64,000 bases of DNA from Aradus depressus (GCA_963662175.1 OY759217.1:17300562-17364561), one strand, 5' to 3'; counted from the stretch's first letter, positions 1-17,521 are shown. Numbers and translations: made by a program. The notes: generated from the sequence alone by a model not told the origin.

Positions 1-141
1 ATTTTTATTTATTTATTTTTATTATTTAGTTTATTCAAATTTTTTATCAGACTGCCTGATGATGAGGGAAACCTCGAAAGCCGGCTAGCTTACTTAAATA
101 AAAAATCTGTGAGAGGTCAGACTACCTTATTTTTGACATCC
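1..141 (+). mobile_element. Penelope-like element, 3' end
   Basis: About 115 bases here match, in opposite orientation, the noncoding tail of the Penelope-like fragment at 41390-42153. Shared blocks include GCCTGATGATGAGGGAAACC and AATCTGTGAGAGGTCAGACT. The element enters from beyond the left edge, so its coding part is not visible. The tail contains a hammerhead-like core: CTGATGA at 56-62, a 4-bp stem GAGG/CCTC closed by GAAA, then GAAA at 76-79. The 3' boundary near 141 is where similarity to the other copy stops. Confidence 0.7.
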
Positions 142-706
142 TGCGAAGTAACCTTTAGAATTTAATAAACAATTTCGAGATTATAGTTATATTGCATTAC
201 GCAACACTTTTCAAGAACCCTCTCCAAACGAAAATCTACCCCCTCTAGACGCGTCATATAATATGGAGGGCCCTTTAAGTGCGTAGGAATAAAAAAAATG
301 TTTTTGTTTGCGTAGCTCTTGAACGGTTGTATCAATAAACTGATTTTCCTTTTTTTTATAAATATTATAAATATAGAATATTAATATTTAAGAAATTAAG
401 TTCAGAAAAAAATGCAAATTCGAGGTTTCGTGCAATTATAAATCAATTTTTTTCTTGACATTTTTCAGTAGATGCTATTTTTTCTCTTCTGGAACAGTCT
501 TACTGATGTGAAGATGTGAGGAATTGAACATCAACAAGCTGTTTGTTGGACGAAAACGTTTTGCCAAAATATATCATTTCAATAACATAGAATTAGAACA
601 TAAAGTCCTTTCAGATAAAGTTCATCTTGTTGTCAGTTAAGTCCGTAGTAACTTAACTAGATAATTTTGTGATTATAATTGAACAATCATTCGCTCATGA
701 ACTTAC

Positions 707-1029
707 CCAGTCTCCAAATTGATTCATCTTTAGTTTGTAAGTTTTCAGGCCGTTTTCAAATTGTTCATTATGTTTGTTGATCATATCTCTGTTTGTCAAA
801 AATATTTTGTATCGTTCCGATTCCTCTACTCCATTCTCATATTGTTTCCCAAACGTTTCCTTGAATAAAAATATATAAATTGTTGTTATTTAAAGAAATA
901 ACTCAAAAATAATATCTGAAAAATAAGTAAATTAAATACCTTAAATTTTTCCCATTCTTCAAGGCCTGCATCCGTAAGAGGCACTGCCACTGCCGCAGCA
1001 ACCAGACATGCTATAACCAGGAGCTTCAT
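707..1029 (-). pseudogene. Cathepsin L-like gene fragment, exons 1-2
   Basis: Two coding exons identical to exons 1 and 2 of the cathepsin gene at 9006-14785. Exon 1 is 1029-940 (start codon, 30 codons, ends EKFK, donor GTATTT). Exon 2 is 859-707 (51 codons, acceptor TTCAAG, donor GTAAGT). Together they encode the signal peptide and the ERFNIN part of the inhibitory propeptide. No catalytic exon is visible. Similarity to the complete gene ends at 321, inside intron 2, and a Penelope-like tail follows further left, so this is probably a partial duplicate. A full paralogue would be possible only if exons 3-6 resume before base 1. Perfect exon identity means a recent copy or gene conversion. It keeps the complete gene's upstream region and could be transcribed. 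Confidence 0.75.
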
Positions 1030-1065
1030 ATTTACCTAAAAATGGATAAACGTTAGTTAGTTATT

Positions 1066-1143
1066 ATGACTCATACCTGGGGTAAACCTACGAGATTACT
1101 TCGCCTACTACCAGAAAGCTCTTTCGTTGCTCTGGTGGACATA
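1066..1143 (-). mobile_element. tRNA-SINE 3' fragment (copy A)
   Basis: Matches the 3' part of the SINE family seen complete at 5594-5904: GACTCATACCTGGGG, then a degraded CGCCTACTACCAGA and CTCTTTCGTTGCTCTGG. It lies just upstream of the first coding exon. Because it is in both duplicated segments, it inserted before the duplication. Confidence 0.7.
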
Positions 1144-1171
1144 AGACCAACTCTAAGGTGAAAACTCAACA

Positions 1172-1250
1172 TCTCATTTCTGACCGATTACATAACTTCC
1201 CCTATACTACGGAGAGCTGGGGAAGTAATGACGTCATCAATCGCCGAAAA
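1172..1250 (+). mobile_element. TACTTCCCCAGC-family fragment
   Basis: About 79 bases ending in ATTACATAACTTCCCCTATA and GCTGGGGAAGTA, the hallmark 3' hairpin of the abundant unclassified repeat. It is present in copy A and absent at the same point in copy B, so it was gained or lost after the duplication. Confidence 0.7.
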
Positions 1251-1348
1251 ATATAGAGAAAGTCCTTCATTATTAATCTAGTGTGGGCACTACAGTTCTT
1301 TCTTATACCCAATCATTTGTGAATTTGTGTTTTCCTTAAGGAGAGAAT

Positions 1349-2272
1349 GTATGCTAGGCAATGGCTGGCACCTCATCTAGTACGTGCTAGGCAACGGCGA
1401 GCACCTCAGTTAGTAATGGGGTAGACAATAGCACTACAGCTAGTATGAGGTAGGCAACGTTCAGCACTACAAATAGTATGAGGTAGACAACGATCATCAC
1501 CTCAGCTAGTATGAGGTAGGCAACGGTCAGCACTACAGCTAGTATGGGGTAGGGAACGGTCAGCACTACAGCTAGTATGGGGTAGGCAACGGTCAGCACT
1601 GCAGCTAGTATGGGGTAGGCAACGGTCAGCACTACAGCTAGTATGGGGTAGACAACGATCATCACCTCAGCTAGTATGAGGTAGGCAACGGTCAGCACTA
1701 CAGCTAGTATGGGGTAGGCAACGGTTATCACCTCAGCTAGTATGAGGTAGGCAACGGTCAGCACTACAGCTAGTATGGGGTAGGCAACGGTCAGCACTAC
1801 AGCTAGTATGGGGTAGACAACGATCATCACCTCAGCTAGTATGGGAAAGGCAACGGTCAGCACTGCAGCTAGTATGGGGTAGGCAACGGTTATCACCTCA
1901 GCTAGTATGAGGTAGGCAACGGTCAGCACTACAGCTAGTATGGGGTAGGCAACGGTCAACACTACAGCTATTATGGGGTAGACAACGGTCATCACCTCAG
2001 CTAGGATGAGGTAGGCACAGTCATCACCTCAGCTAGTATGGGGTAGACAACGGCCAGTACCTCAGCTAGTATGGGGTAGGCTACGGTCATCACCTCAGCT
2101 AGTGTGGGGTAGACAACGGCCAGTACCTCAGCTAGTATGGAGGAGGCAACGGTCAGCACTACAGCTAGTATGGGGTAGGCACAGTCATCACCTCAGTTAG
2201 TATGGAGTAGACAACGGTCAGTACCTCAGCTAGTATGGAGGAGGCAACGGCTGAGACCTCAGTTAGTAAGTA
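1349..2272. repeat. 33-bp tandem repeat (copy A)
   Basis: About 28 units of roughly 33 bp, each containing GGTAGGCAACGGTCAGCAC and CAGCTAGTATGG, with a few 30-bp units (GGTAGGCACAGTCATCACC). Because 33 is divisible by three, the minus strand gives a long open frame with an 11-residue period. That frame is a by-product of the repeat and not a gene. Confidence 0.95.
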
Positions 2273-3126
2273 TTGTATGTAATCAATCAAGTGTTTCAAA
2301 AAATGGATTCCGAGTTGTTGTTTTAAGACAGCTTACGGCATATATATTGCAAACCTTCGAAAAAAATGTGTTATATATACAAATGTTTTTCATTTGTCTA
2401 TACTTTTATTCTGTTATGTATACTATAACAATTTTAGTTAAGAGCTTTGGTTTAATAATACAAGCGGTATCAGATAAAATACAGTTATGTGAAGTCAAAT
2501 GGTCTCTATTGTGATTCGAGCCACAATCTAGTCAAATGTGAGTTAGGACATTTTACATCTTCTTAAATTTCGAGTGCATTGCTATATTTCTTTTCTGGGT
2601 TAGACCGTCACAAAATTCCGTTAGGCGCCTACCATTTTGATATGAATACACTCAAGTATAAGAAAGTAATAAAATGTAATGTTTGAGAAATTAATCATAA
2701 TAATATATATATATATATATATCACGTGAAATCGTATTTGGCCACAACTTCAAATAATTAGATTCCTTGAAAATTTCCAATTGTGTCCTTAAGTGAACAA
2801 AAGTATTTCAAAAAATCACTAATTCATACAATGACACAACTAACATATCAATCCTAACAGGTGCAGTATTGTTTTAAACAAAGTTATTCCAATATGGGCA
2901 TAACTGATATATTGAATTTTTGAAGTTGTGTCCCTCTACGATACGATAGCAGTTACGCAGGTCTACTTACCGAGGAAGGACAGAGGACTACTTAGCCCTC
3001 CCAAGTCCTCTGCTCTCTTTTTATTTAGTCTGTCTCCAAGTACTTGACCACTTTATCTATCTCGTATCTTTTCCTTAACTGAAAAAAAAAAAAAAATCAA
3101 TCTATTATATTATTAATCTCAATAAC

Positions 3127-4610
3127 ACTTGTGATATATTTATTTATTTTTTGTTCAGTAATCAATATTCATATTAAACATGTCCTATGGCTGTGCGAAT
3201 GCAGGAAAGAGCAGCTGACCTGCTGATCAGAGAAGCTTGATACACTAAAACTCCGCTTTAGGTGTCTACTTATAGAAATATTGGCGACAAATGTGGGTTC
3301 AGATCAAGATTTCCAAGAGACTTCCCCAACGCATGGAAGCGACCTACTTCACCTCCCAGAGAAACAGATTGACAAGACTTACAAAGATATGCTGATCCAA
3401 TACAACAGTTCACCTACTACCGAATATTCAAAATAAGTTGATATCATTGTTCCGGAAGAACAATGACACTATTACGAAGTTGGGGTATTTTAGATTATAT
3501 GCGTCACTGGTTTTAGAAATACCGAATCCTACTAGAACAATGAAATAATTCGATGGTCTTCTAGAATACCAATAGAAGAAAACTGTAGAAGGCCATGGAG
3601 AAAACCATAACTAAAAAAAACATTATTGGTATTTTTAGTGGAATGAATGGTAAAATGGTATAGTTTTATGAAAAATTATATAACTGCACTTCTTTATATG
3701 CCCGCCAGACGTGTTCCTGTCTTTATTCCAGTAACGAAAATATGAACTTATCATTATGAAGAAGAACGACTCAGTGTCTAAACACGCTAAAGATATATCA
3801 ATTAAAGTGTACAAATACTATACATAATTATAAATAAAACAACTTTTTATCTCTTGGTTAATTTGTTTGAACTATCTAATGTTACCATAGTAGAAATTAT
3901 AGACCTACACTTGACTATTTTATTTCAAGAACAATGACACAACTCAAAATATGCTCAAAAATTACTACAAGGGCAGACAACTCTCTAAAACAGCTAGGAA
4001 AAATGAGTATTTTTTAAACGACCAAACACTTCAAATTCTCACCTCTGTTATTTATTTCTTATTAATACAATATATTGGAGGTCGCCGGCAGATCAAAGAT
4101 ATCAGATAAATGTTTTATCACCACTCGAAACTACATTTTTTAAAATAAACAAAAGTTCTCAGCTTCAATCGACGATAAAATTAAACCCGCTTGATCAATA
4201 TAGCTAAAAATTTAACAGCTATCTACAGAGTAATGATGCTTCCGAAAAACAAACTATTTTCAGTGAGCCGCGTGCCATTCTCTTGGATTTTATAAGGACT
4301 TATTGAACGACCCTCGTATTTTTGTCTCATGTTTAGACTCGTTTATTCGACAATGATGTTTTTCGAACCTCAGTACTCCGCGTAACTATTTGAATGCAGG
4401 ATATCAGCCGATGATAGAATTGACGCCAATCAGAACATCCACGTAACTTAAACTTCTTAAATTAGTATATATTATTTTTCTTTTAGTATTTTTTTTTTCA
4501 AATTACTGGCTATATAAATGCGAGGTAACTCGCTTTATGGTTATGAGTGTCAAGCTATATTACCCGCGCCACGCGAAAATTAGTATTTCCATATTTTCGA
4601 CTCGCAATTT
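3127..4610. other. Noncoding, no feature recognised
   Basis: About 1.5 kb of AT-rich sequence beyond the duplication edge. I find no open frame with protein-like composition and no recognisable transposon end. The stretch 3200-3430 is less AT-rich, but gives only short broken frames. Confidence 0.5.
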
Positions 4611-4982
4611 TTGATGTGTAAACATCTTAGCTCAAGGTAGGGGCTATGTCAGAGCGTAAGTCTCGTTGATGTGTGTGTGTCTAACAGTTGCGCGCGCAGC
4701 GCTCACACAACTACACAGTTCTCTAACTGTGATGTCAGCAGTCGCAATAAATAAAATTTGTGGTAAAAGAAAATAATATAGCAGTGTAAATCATAAAACA
4801 AATATAATTATTTAGCTATTACAAACCTATAATTTCATGTATAAAGTAAATTGAAGAACAATAAATTTGAAAGTTTAATTTCTCTTATTACTTTTCTTAT
4901 TGTAACATAATAAAACCAATTTTAATCAAAATTAGTGCACGACAGCGAACTTTTGAAACTAAAGCAGATGTTTACACATCAA
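4611..4982. mobile_element. Inverted-repeat element (MITE-like), 372 bp
   Basis: Both ends carry the same sequence inverted: TTGATGTGTAAACATCTTAG at the left, and its complement ending GCAGATGTTTACACATCAA at the right. The interior has a GC-rich patch with TTGCGCGCGCAGCGCTCAC, then AT-rich sequence, and no open frame. A clean target duplication is not obvious, so the true ends may lie further out. The superfamily is unknown. Confidence 0.6.
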
Positions 4983-5154
4983 TTCTCTTGCGTAGCGCAT
5001 CACTCAAACATGTTTTTTTTATTTTCACTTAGTTTGCCTAATATCCCAAAAAGGTTCGAAAATAGACAAAAGTATAAGGTGATATTCTGAAAAGTTATGA
5101 ATGTTAGCTTTTTAAGATTTTGGTGAAGATTTGTCTCTACGTTGATACTTCGTG

Positions 5155-5421
5155 TTAGCACACATTAGCTTAGGTGATTGCACTTGCCCAACGTAGCACA
5201 CATTAGCTAAGGTGCTTGCCAATGCCCAACGTAGCACACATTAGCTTGGGTGCTTGCCAATGACCAACGTAGCACACATTAGCTAAGGTGCTTGCCAATG
5301 CCCAACGTAGCACACATTAGCTTGGGTGCTTGCCAATGACCAACGTAGCACACATTAGCTTAGGTGCTTGCCATTGCCCAACGTAGCACACATTACTTTA
5401 GGTGATTGCCAATGCCCATCG
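5155..5421. repeat. 38-bp minisatellite, 7 units
   Basis: Units begin at about 5156, 5194, 5232, 5270, 5308, 5346 and 5384. Each has GTAGCACACATTAGCT followed by GGTGCTTGCCAATGCCCAAC with small variations. No spacer-like unique sequence lies between units. Confidence 0.95.
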
Positions 5422-5593
5422 TATACTACTAGCAGTGGTTTGTTCTTCGACTAGAATAATCTGATCAACCGAAGATTATAATTTTGCACCAAATGCTCAA
5501 ATCCGACCGACCTTTACGTAACATTTACAAAAATTTGAGTTGTCAATACCTTGGGTAATCTCACGTAACCTGAGGTTAGGTTAGGTTTTATGC

Positions 5594-5904
5594 CCCATGC
5601 CCGGGCTTTAACAACGAGGTCATATCGCCTACTACCAGAGCGCTCTTTCGTCACTCTGGTGGATATGAGCCCGACTCTACTGTGGAAGTCCTAAATTTTG
5701 CCTACCCTAAATTTTTATTCACCTAGGGTAGGGGTCTTTAACGAGTACCTGACATCGTACAGGTTCGGGACCATCGCTTAACGTCCTATCCGCTTAAGTT
5801 TATTTTACCTCCCAGATAAAATAAACTAAGGGCTTCGGTCGGGTTACGAACCCACGACCTTGAGCTCAGAAGTCAAGCACGCATACCACTGAGCTACCGG
5901 CGCC
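5594..5904 (-). mobile_element. tRNA-derived SINE, full-length copy
   Basis: Read on the minus strand it starts GGCGCCGGTAGCTCAGTGG (an A-box-like RNA polymerase III promoter). It continues to a B-box-like GGGTTCGTAACCCGACC, then a body of about 220 bases ending CCCGGGCATGGGGC. The tRNA-like head has no cloverleaf-complete anticodon arm, so this is a retroposon and not a tRNA gene. At least ten more copies or pieces are in the window. Confidence 0.9.
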
Positions 5905-6605
5905 ATATAAATGAGTCAACTTATCAAACTTGTATATACAAATATTTTGTGGAATTAAACAATATAAAAAATTAAACAAGTTCTTTTATTTATTAACTTC
6001 TCAGCATATAGGGAAGTTGTTGTAATGGGTCCGAAAATAGAAATGATTCAAGGTCACTACGGTATTTTTACGCTATTTTACAAAAGAAGTATGTGTGTGC
6101 GTAAGTGCGTTGTCAATTTTTCCTGCACAAAATCTTGCGAATAAACATAGATATCGACTCCGCTCTGGTGCCAATGGTAGTATTAACGTCATTATGATCC
6201 GAAAGAAATGTTATCAAATTAGGTCCAGTCGTTTTTTTTTTGTTTAAACAAAAATACTGCAAAAAAAAAAAAAGTGGATTTTAAGATTTCTTGAAGAAGA
6301 TTTATCCTATCTAATCTGTTCTAGTGGCAATCGATACTTTGAAATATCAGAAAATCTCATAGAGGTGTTATCAACTAATATTTCTTAGTTTTTATAGTAA
6401 TTTAAAAAACAGTAAATAACCAATTTTAATAATAAATAAGAGAATCAATTTAAATAATATTTATTTTATTGACTTTTCACTTCGATCGAAAGACTTTCAA
6501 AAGAGCAACAACAGAAGGCAAGGGTTCACCAAATAAAGAGATCATTGATGTAATTTAGAATCCTTGAATAAGGAATCAGCGCAACAAGGGCTACGTATTT
6601 TCTAT
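5905..6605. other. Noncoding, no feature recognised
   Basis: About 700 bases of AT-rich sequence with poly-T and poly-A runs near 6230-6275. No coding frame or transposon end is recognised. Confidence 0.5.
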
Positions 6606-8310
6606 ATTTCTTCTTGGGCTATTTTGATTAGGGTTATGGATGACTATCATGGTATCTGGTTGAAGCCTATTTACCGACTCTGCTGTATTAATGTTTTTTC
6701 AAAAATATGAAGAATCGGTGCCACAAGAACAACCTATTTTCTATAATTCTCCTTCGGCTATTTTGATTAGGGTTATGGATGACTATCATGGTATCTGGTT
6801 GAAGCCTATTTACCGACATCGCTGTATTAATGTTTTTTCAAAAATATGAAGAATCGGTGCCACAAGAACAACCTATTTTCTATAATTCTCCTTTGGCTAT
6901 TTTGATTAGGGTTATGGATGACTATCATGGTATCTGGTTGAAGCCTATTTACCGACATCGCTGTATTAATGTTTTTTCAAAAATATGAAGAATCGGTGCC
7001 ACAAGAACAACCTATTTTCTATAATTCTCCTTTGGCTATTTTGATTAGGGTTATGGATGACTATCATGGTATCTGGTTGAAGCCTATTTACCGACATCGC
7101 TGTATTAATGTTTTTTCAAAAATATGAAGAATCGGTGCCACAAGAACAACCTATTTTCTATAATTCTCCTTTGGCTATTTTGATTAGGGTTATGGATGAC
7201 TATCATGGTATCTGGTTGAAGCCTATTTACCGACATCGCTGTATTAATGTTTTTTCAAAAATATGAAGAATCGGTGCCACAAGAACAACCTATTTTCTAT
7301 AATTCTCCTTTGGCTATTTTGATTAGGGTTATGGATGACTATCATGGTATCTGGTTGAAGCCTATTTACCGACATCGCTGTATTAATGTTTTTTCAAAAA
7401 TATGAAGAATCGGTGCCACAAGAACAACCTATTTTCTATAATTCTCCTTTGGCTATTTTGATTAGGGTTATGGATGACTATCATGGTAACTGGTTGAAGC
7501 CTATTTACCGACTCTGCTGTATTAATGTTTTTTCAAAAATATGAAGAATCGGTGCCACAAGAACAACCTATTTTCTATAATTCTCCTTCGGCTATTTTGA
7601 TTAGGGTTATGGATGACTATCATGGTATCTGGTTGAAGCCTATTTACCGACATCGCTGTATTAATGTTTTTTCAAAAATATGAAGAATCGGTGCCACAAG
7701 AACAACCTATTTTCTATAATTCTCCTTTGGCTATTTTGATTAGGGTTATGGATGACTATCATGGTATCTGGTTGAAGCCTATTTACCGACATCGCTGTAT
7801 TAATGTTTTTTTCAAAAATATGAAGAATCGGTGCCACAAGGACCACCTATTTTCTATTATTCTCCTTTGGCTATTTTGATTAGGGTTATGGATGACTATC
7901 ATGGTATCTGGTTGAAGCCTATTTACCGACACCGCTGTATTAATGTTTTTTCAAAAATATGAAGAATCGGTGCCACAAGAACAACCTATTTTCTATAATT
8001 CTCCTTTGGCTATTTTGATTAGGGTTATGGATGACTATCATGGTATCTGGTTGAAGCCTATTTACCGACATCGCTGTATTAATGTTTTTTTCAAAAATAT
8101 GAAGAATCGGTGCCACAAGAACAACCTATTTTCTATAATTCTCCTTTGGCTATTTTGATTAGGGTTATGGATGACTATCATGGTATCTGGTTGAAGCCTA
8201 TTTACCGACACTGCTGTATTAATGTTTTTTCAAAAATATGAAGAATCGCAGCCACAAGGACCACCTATTTTCTATTATTCTCCTTTGGCTATTTTAGTTA
8301 GAATCAGAAG
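6606..8310. repeat. 139-bp satellite, about 12 units
   Basis: GATTAGGGTTATGGATGACT recurs every 139-140 bases from 6625 to about 8157. Units differ at few positions. Variant markers (GACTCTGCTGT followed by CCTTCGGCTATT) occur at 6676 and again at 7510, exactly six units apart, which suggests a six-unit higher-order duplication. Short frames on both strands repeat with the unit and are not genes. Confidence 0.95.
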
Positions 8311-8981
8311 AATAGGGGCGTCAGTATTTGATATCGCACTCGAATTTTATAGGAGCATTCCATTCTTTTAATCGGCTTTGGAGGCAGAGCGAAAACTTAA
8401 TTGATTAATTCTTGCTGAGTAAGTACATAGCCGCTGTTTTCACCGATGACTTTTTTCTTATATTTTGGCCTTCCTAAAGATTAGGATTTCAAGCATTTAA
8501 AAAAAAACAGTTTCGATCGTGAGTTTTCCCAACATACTCCCATTAATGAAAAAAAGTAAGGCAACTTCTTGGCCGATCGATGTTCCTGAACTGATGAGGT
8601 CAGATCAATTCTGGAGCATCTGAGGTTATAGATAATATTAGAAGGTTCACACTATTTTATGATATGATATATTTTTCTACAACAATTATAATATATAAAG
8701 CTATGAAATGCTTTTACTTCAAAAGTTAGGAATTCTATTTTTCTACTTTGAGATTTGATACGAATGGTTTTCACTGTATCGACACAGATCGTAGGAATTC
8801 ATTTGAACATCTATAGTCTAAGCAAGGATTAGTATAATGTGTGAGGAGGAACAAACGTTACGACCGTAGGTGCAATTGCATTAAACTATCAGTCAAATGC
8901 AACTCAAAATGTCACTGGAAAATTAGTAATGTAATAAACAATTTCTTATTTCATTTTAATAAAATATCTCGTTCGACAAGA
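8311..8981. other. Noncoding between satellite and gene
   Basis: AT-rich sequence with no coding signal. The piece 8388-8452 (TTGATTAATTCTTGCTGAGT and then AGTACATAGCCG) resembles a decayed end of the TACTTCCCCAGC repeat on the minus strand. Confidence 0.45.
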
Positions 8982-8987
8982 TTTATT
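8982..8987 (-). promoter_or_regulatory. Polyadenylation signal AATAAA
   Basis: TTTATT on the plus strand gives AATAAA on the minus strand, about 18 bases after the cathepsin stop codon. The position fits a very short 3' untranslated region for that gene. The motif is common by chance in AT-rich DNA. Confidence 0.5.
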
Positions 8988-9005
8988 TAAAATGATATGC
9001 GCATG

Positions 9006-14785
<5,780 letters not shown>

Positions 14786-14821
14786 ATTTACCTAAAAATG
14801 GATAAACGTTAGTTAGTTATT

Positions 14822-14907
14822 ATGACTCATACCTGGGGTAAACCTACGAGATCATATCGCCTACTACCAGAAAGCTCTTTCGTTGCTCTGCTGGACATAA
14901 GACCGAC
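14822..14907 (-). mobile_element. tRNA-SINE 3' fragment (copy B)
   Basis: The same truncated SINE tail as at 1066-1143, here with the better preserved ATCATATCGCCTACTACCAG. It lies between the first coding exon and the upstream repeat array. Confidence 0.7.
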
Positions 14908-15140
14908 TCAACAAGGTGAAAACTCAACATATAGAGAGAGTCCTTCATTATTAATCTAGTGTGGGCACTACAGTTCTTTTGTTATAACCAATCATTTGTG
15001 AATTTGTGTTTTCCTTAAGGAGAGAATGTCTCATGTCAATCAGATGATCGCTTAACCGATTTTAACCATATTTGGAGTACAAGTATACATAGACTTCAGT
15101 CTTCTAGTCTATGATAGGAAACCGTCAGCACATCAACTAA

Positions 15141-15664
15141 TGTGTGCTAGGCAATGGCTGGCACCTCATCTAGTACGTGCTAGGCAACGAGCAGCACCTC
15201 AGTTAGTATGAGATAGGCAACGGTCATCACCTCAGCTATTATGAGGTAGGCAACGGTCAGCACTACAGCTAGTATGGGGTAGGCAACGGTCATCACCTCA
15301 GCTAATATGGGGTAGGCACAGTCATCACCTCAGCTAGTATGAGGTAGGCAACTGTCAGCACTACAGCTAGTATGGAGTAGACAACGGTCATCACCTCAGC
15401 TAGTATGGGGTAGGCACAGTCATCACCTCAGCTAGTATGGGGTAGACAACGGCCAGTACCTCAGCTAGTATGGGGTAGGCTACGGTCATCACCTCAGCTA
15501 GTGTGGGGTAGACAACGGCCAGTACCTCAGCTAGTATGGAGGAGGCAACGGTCAGCACTACAGCTAGTATGGGGTAGGCACAGTCATCACCTCAGCTAGT
15601 ATGGAGTAGACAACGGTCAGTACCTCAGCTAGTATGGAGGAGGCAACGGCTGAGACCTCAGTTA
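15141..15664. repeat. 33-bp tandem repeat (copy B)
   Basis: About 16 units of the same repeat as at 1349-2272. The last eight or so units match the last units of copy A in order, so the length difference arose in the first part of the array. Confidence 0.93.
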
Positions 15665-16625
15665 GTAAGTATTGTATGTAATCAATCAAGTGTTTCAAAA
15701 AATGGATTCCGAGTTGTTGTTTTAAGACAGCTTACGGCATATATATTGCAAACCTTCGAAAAAAATGTGTTATATATACAAATGTTTTTCATTTGTCCAT
15801 ACTTTTATTCTGTTATGTATACTATAACAATTTTAGTTAAGAGCTTTGGTTTAATAATACAAGCGGTATCAGATAAAATACAGTTATGCGAAGTCAAATG
15901 GTCTCTATTGTGATTCGAGCAACAATCTAGTCAAATGTGAGTTAGGACATTTTACATCTTCTTAAATTTCGAGTGCATTGCTATATTTCTTTTCTGGGTT
16001 AGACCGTCACAAAATTCCGTTAGGCGCCTACCATTTTGATACGAATACACTCAAGTATAAGAAAGTAATAAAATGTAATGTTTGAGAAATTAATCATAAT
16101 AATATATATATATATCACGTGAAATCGTATTTGGCCACAACTTCAAATAATTAGATTCCTTGAAAATTTCCAATTGTGTCCTTAAGTGAACAAAAGTATT
16201 TCAAAAAATCACTAATTCATACAATGATACTACTAACATATCAATCCTAACAGGTGCAGTATTTTTTTAAACAAAATTATTCCAATATGGGCATAAGTGA
16301 TATGTTGAATTTTTGAAGTTGTGTCCCTCTACGATACGATAGCAGTTACGCAGGTCTACTTACCGAGGAAGGACAGAGGACTACTTAGCCCGCCCATGTC
16401 CCCTGCTCTCTTTTTATTAGTCTGCGTCCAAGTACTTGACCACTTTATCTATCTCGTATCTTTTCCTTAACTGAAAAAAAAAAAAATCAATCTATTATAT
16501 TATTAATCTCAATAACCTGGCGACTTCAGGATGCTTATGTGAAGAAGTTCTTATTCACACTTACAGAAACATCTGATAGGAGTGGCCGATCCTCGATATA
16601 TATAATAATATTTATTATATAATAA

Positions 16626-16631
<6 letters not shown>

Positions 16632-16676
<45 letters not shown>
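16632..16676. repeat. TA microsatellite
   Basis: An almost pure TA run of about 44 bases directly left of the element at 16677-16921. A second TA run of about 30 bases follows that element (16922-16951), as if the element had inserted into one TA array. Confidence 0.95.
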
Positions 16677-16678
<2 letters not shown>

Positions 16679-16919
16679 GTGCTGTTTGGGTAAAGGGGTA
16701 TATGTCAATTTTTTGTGAAAATGGGTAACACCTATCTAAAGCAAGTCATAACTTGCTTTAGATAGGTGATCTCTATGTTGGGGTAAAGAGAAATAAGTCA
16801 GAATCTTATGACATCATTGTAAAAAAAGGAAGTGAAAAGGGGGACAACTGAGAAACTTGGGAGTTCTCTGAAAACTGAAAACAGAAAAACTGACATATAC
16901 CCCTTTACTCCAACACCAC

Positions 16920-16921
<2 letters not shown>
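16677..16921. mobile_element. 245-bp MITE with internal hairpin
   Basis: The ends are inverted: CTGTGCTGTTTGGGTAAAGG at the left, and the complement of CCTTTACTCCAACACCACAG at the right. The arms match over about 35 bases. Inside is a perfect 18-bp stem (16729-16746 with 16751-16768) around a 4-base loop. It is flanked by TA on both sides. No coding frame belongs to it. Confidence 0.75.
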
Positions 16922-16951
<30 letters not shown>

Positions 16952-16954
<3 letters not shown>

Positions 16955-17521
16955 AAGGCTGTTCGAATTGGGCCTTTTCCGATTATCAGACAGATTTCAC
17001 AGTCCTTTTATGAAGTTGCTTGTGAAAAAAAAAAGAGGGTTTCCAATTTCTTCCACTCCAGTAAGCTGTTTCCCTTTACCCCGCGCGAAGCGTCTTCAGG
17101 GGGGGAGGTGTAAAGGCTGGCTGCACAGCTGGAACCCTACATAATTGTTATAGGTTGTGTTCTAATTGATTATTGTATTTGATTTTCTACTACGTTGAAG
17201 ACACGTGAAATTTAATTCTTTTATTACAGGTAAACATGCTACATATATCAATGTATGTTTACTGTGTTTAAATATTGTATCTTAATATTGTTTGTTTATA
17301 CTTTTATTACAGAATAAAATCACGTTGAAAAAAACATCTTACATATATATATATATTACTGCTAGTAATTAGTACTATTAAAATTAATAATTTTTTCATT
17401 TTCTTACATTACAAACGATAAATAGATAGATATGGTCGGTTCAAGCATATAACTAAATATTTATGGCACGATATATAAATAAATACATACAAACACATAT
17501 AAACAAGTATATATATATATA
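16952..17521. other. Noncoding, no feature recognised
   Basis: AT-rich, with a GC-rich patch at 17060-17115 (CCCCGCGCGAAGCGTCTTC). No gene is seen. Confidence 0.45.

Larger units (their letters stand above)
321..3126. repeat. Segmental duplication, copy A
   Basis: The segment is nearly identical to 14077-16516 in the same orientation. Exons 1 and 2 of the cathepsin gene are at a constant offset of 13,756 bases. Similarity starts at GAACGGTTGTATCAATAAAC on the left and ends at ATTAATCTCAATAAC on the right. Copy A is longer because its 33-bp tandem repeat is longer and because it contains an extra piece of the TACTTCCCCAGC repeat at 1172-1250. The part at 2273-3126 is AT-rich noncoding sequence with a short TA run near 2705; no gene is seen there. 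Confidence 0.95.

Noticed and set aside
1387..1995. 202-codon hydrophobic open frame on the minus strand (AYPILAVVLTV repeated)
   Set aside because: It is the 33-bp tandem repeat read in frame; the unit length is a multiple of three, so openness is automatic. The second array has the same text without need of a gene.
5155..5421. CRISPR-like regular repeat spacing
   Set aside because: The whole 38-bp unit is repeated with no unique spacers, and the DNA is eukaryotic; it is a minisatellite.
7661..8158. 71-codon frames repeated in the 139-bp satellite
   Set aside because: Periodic with the satellite unit and interrupted in most units.
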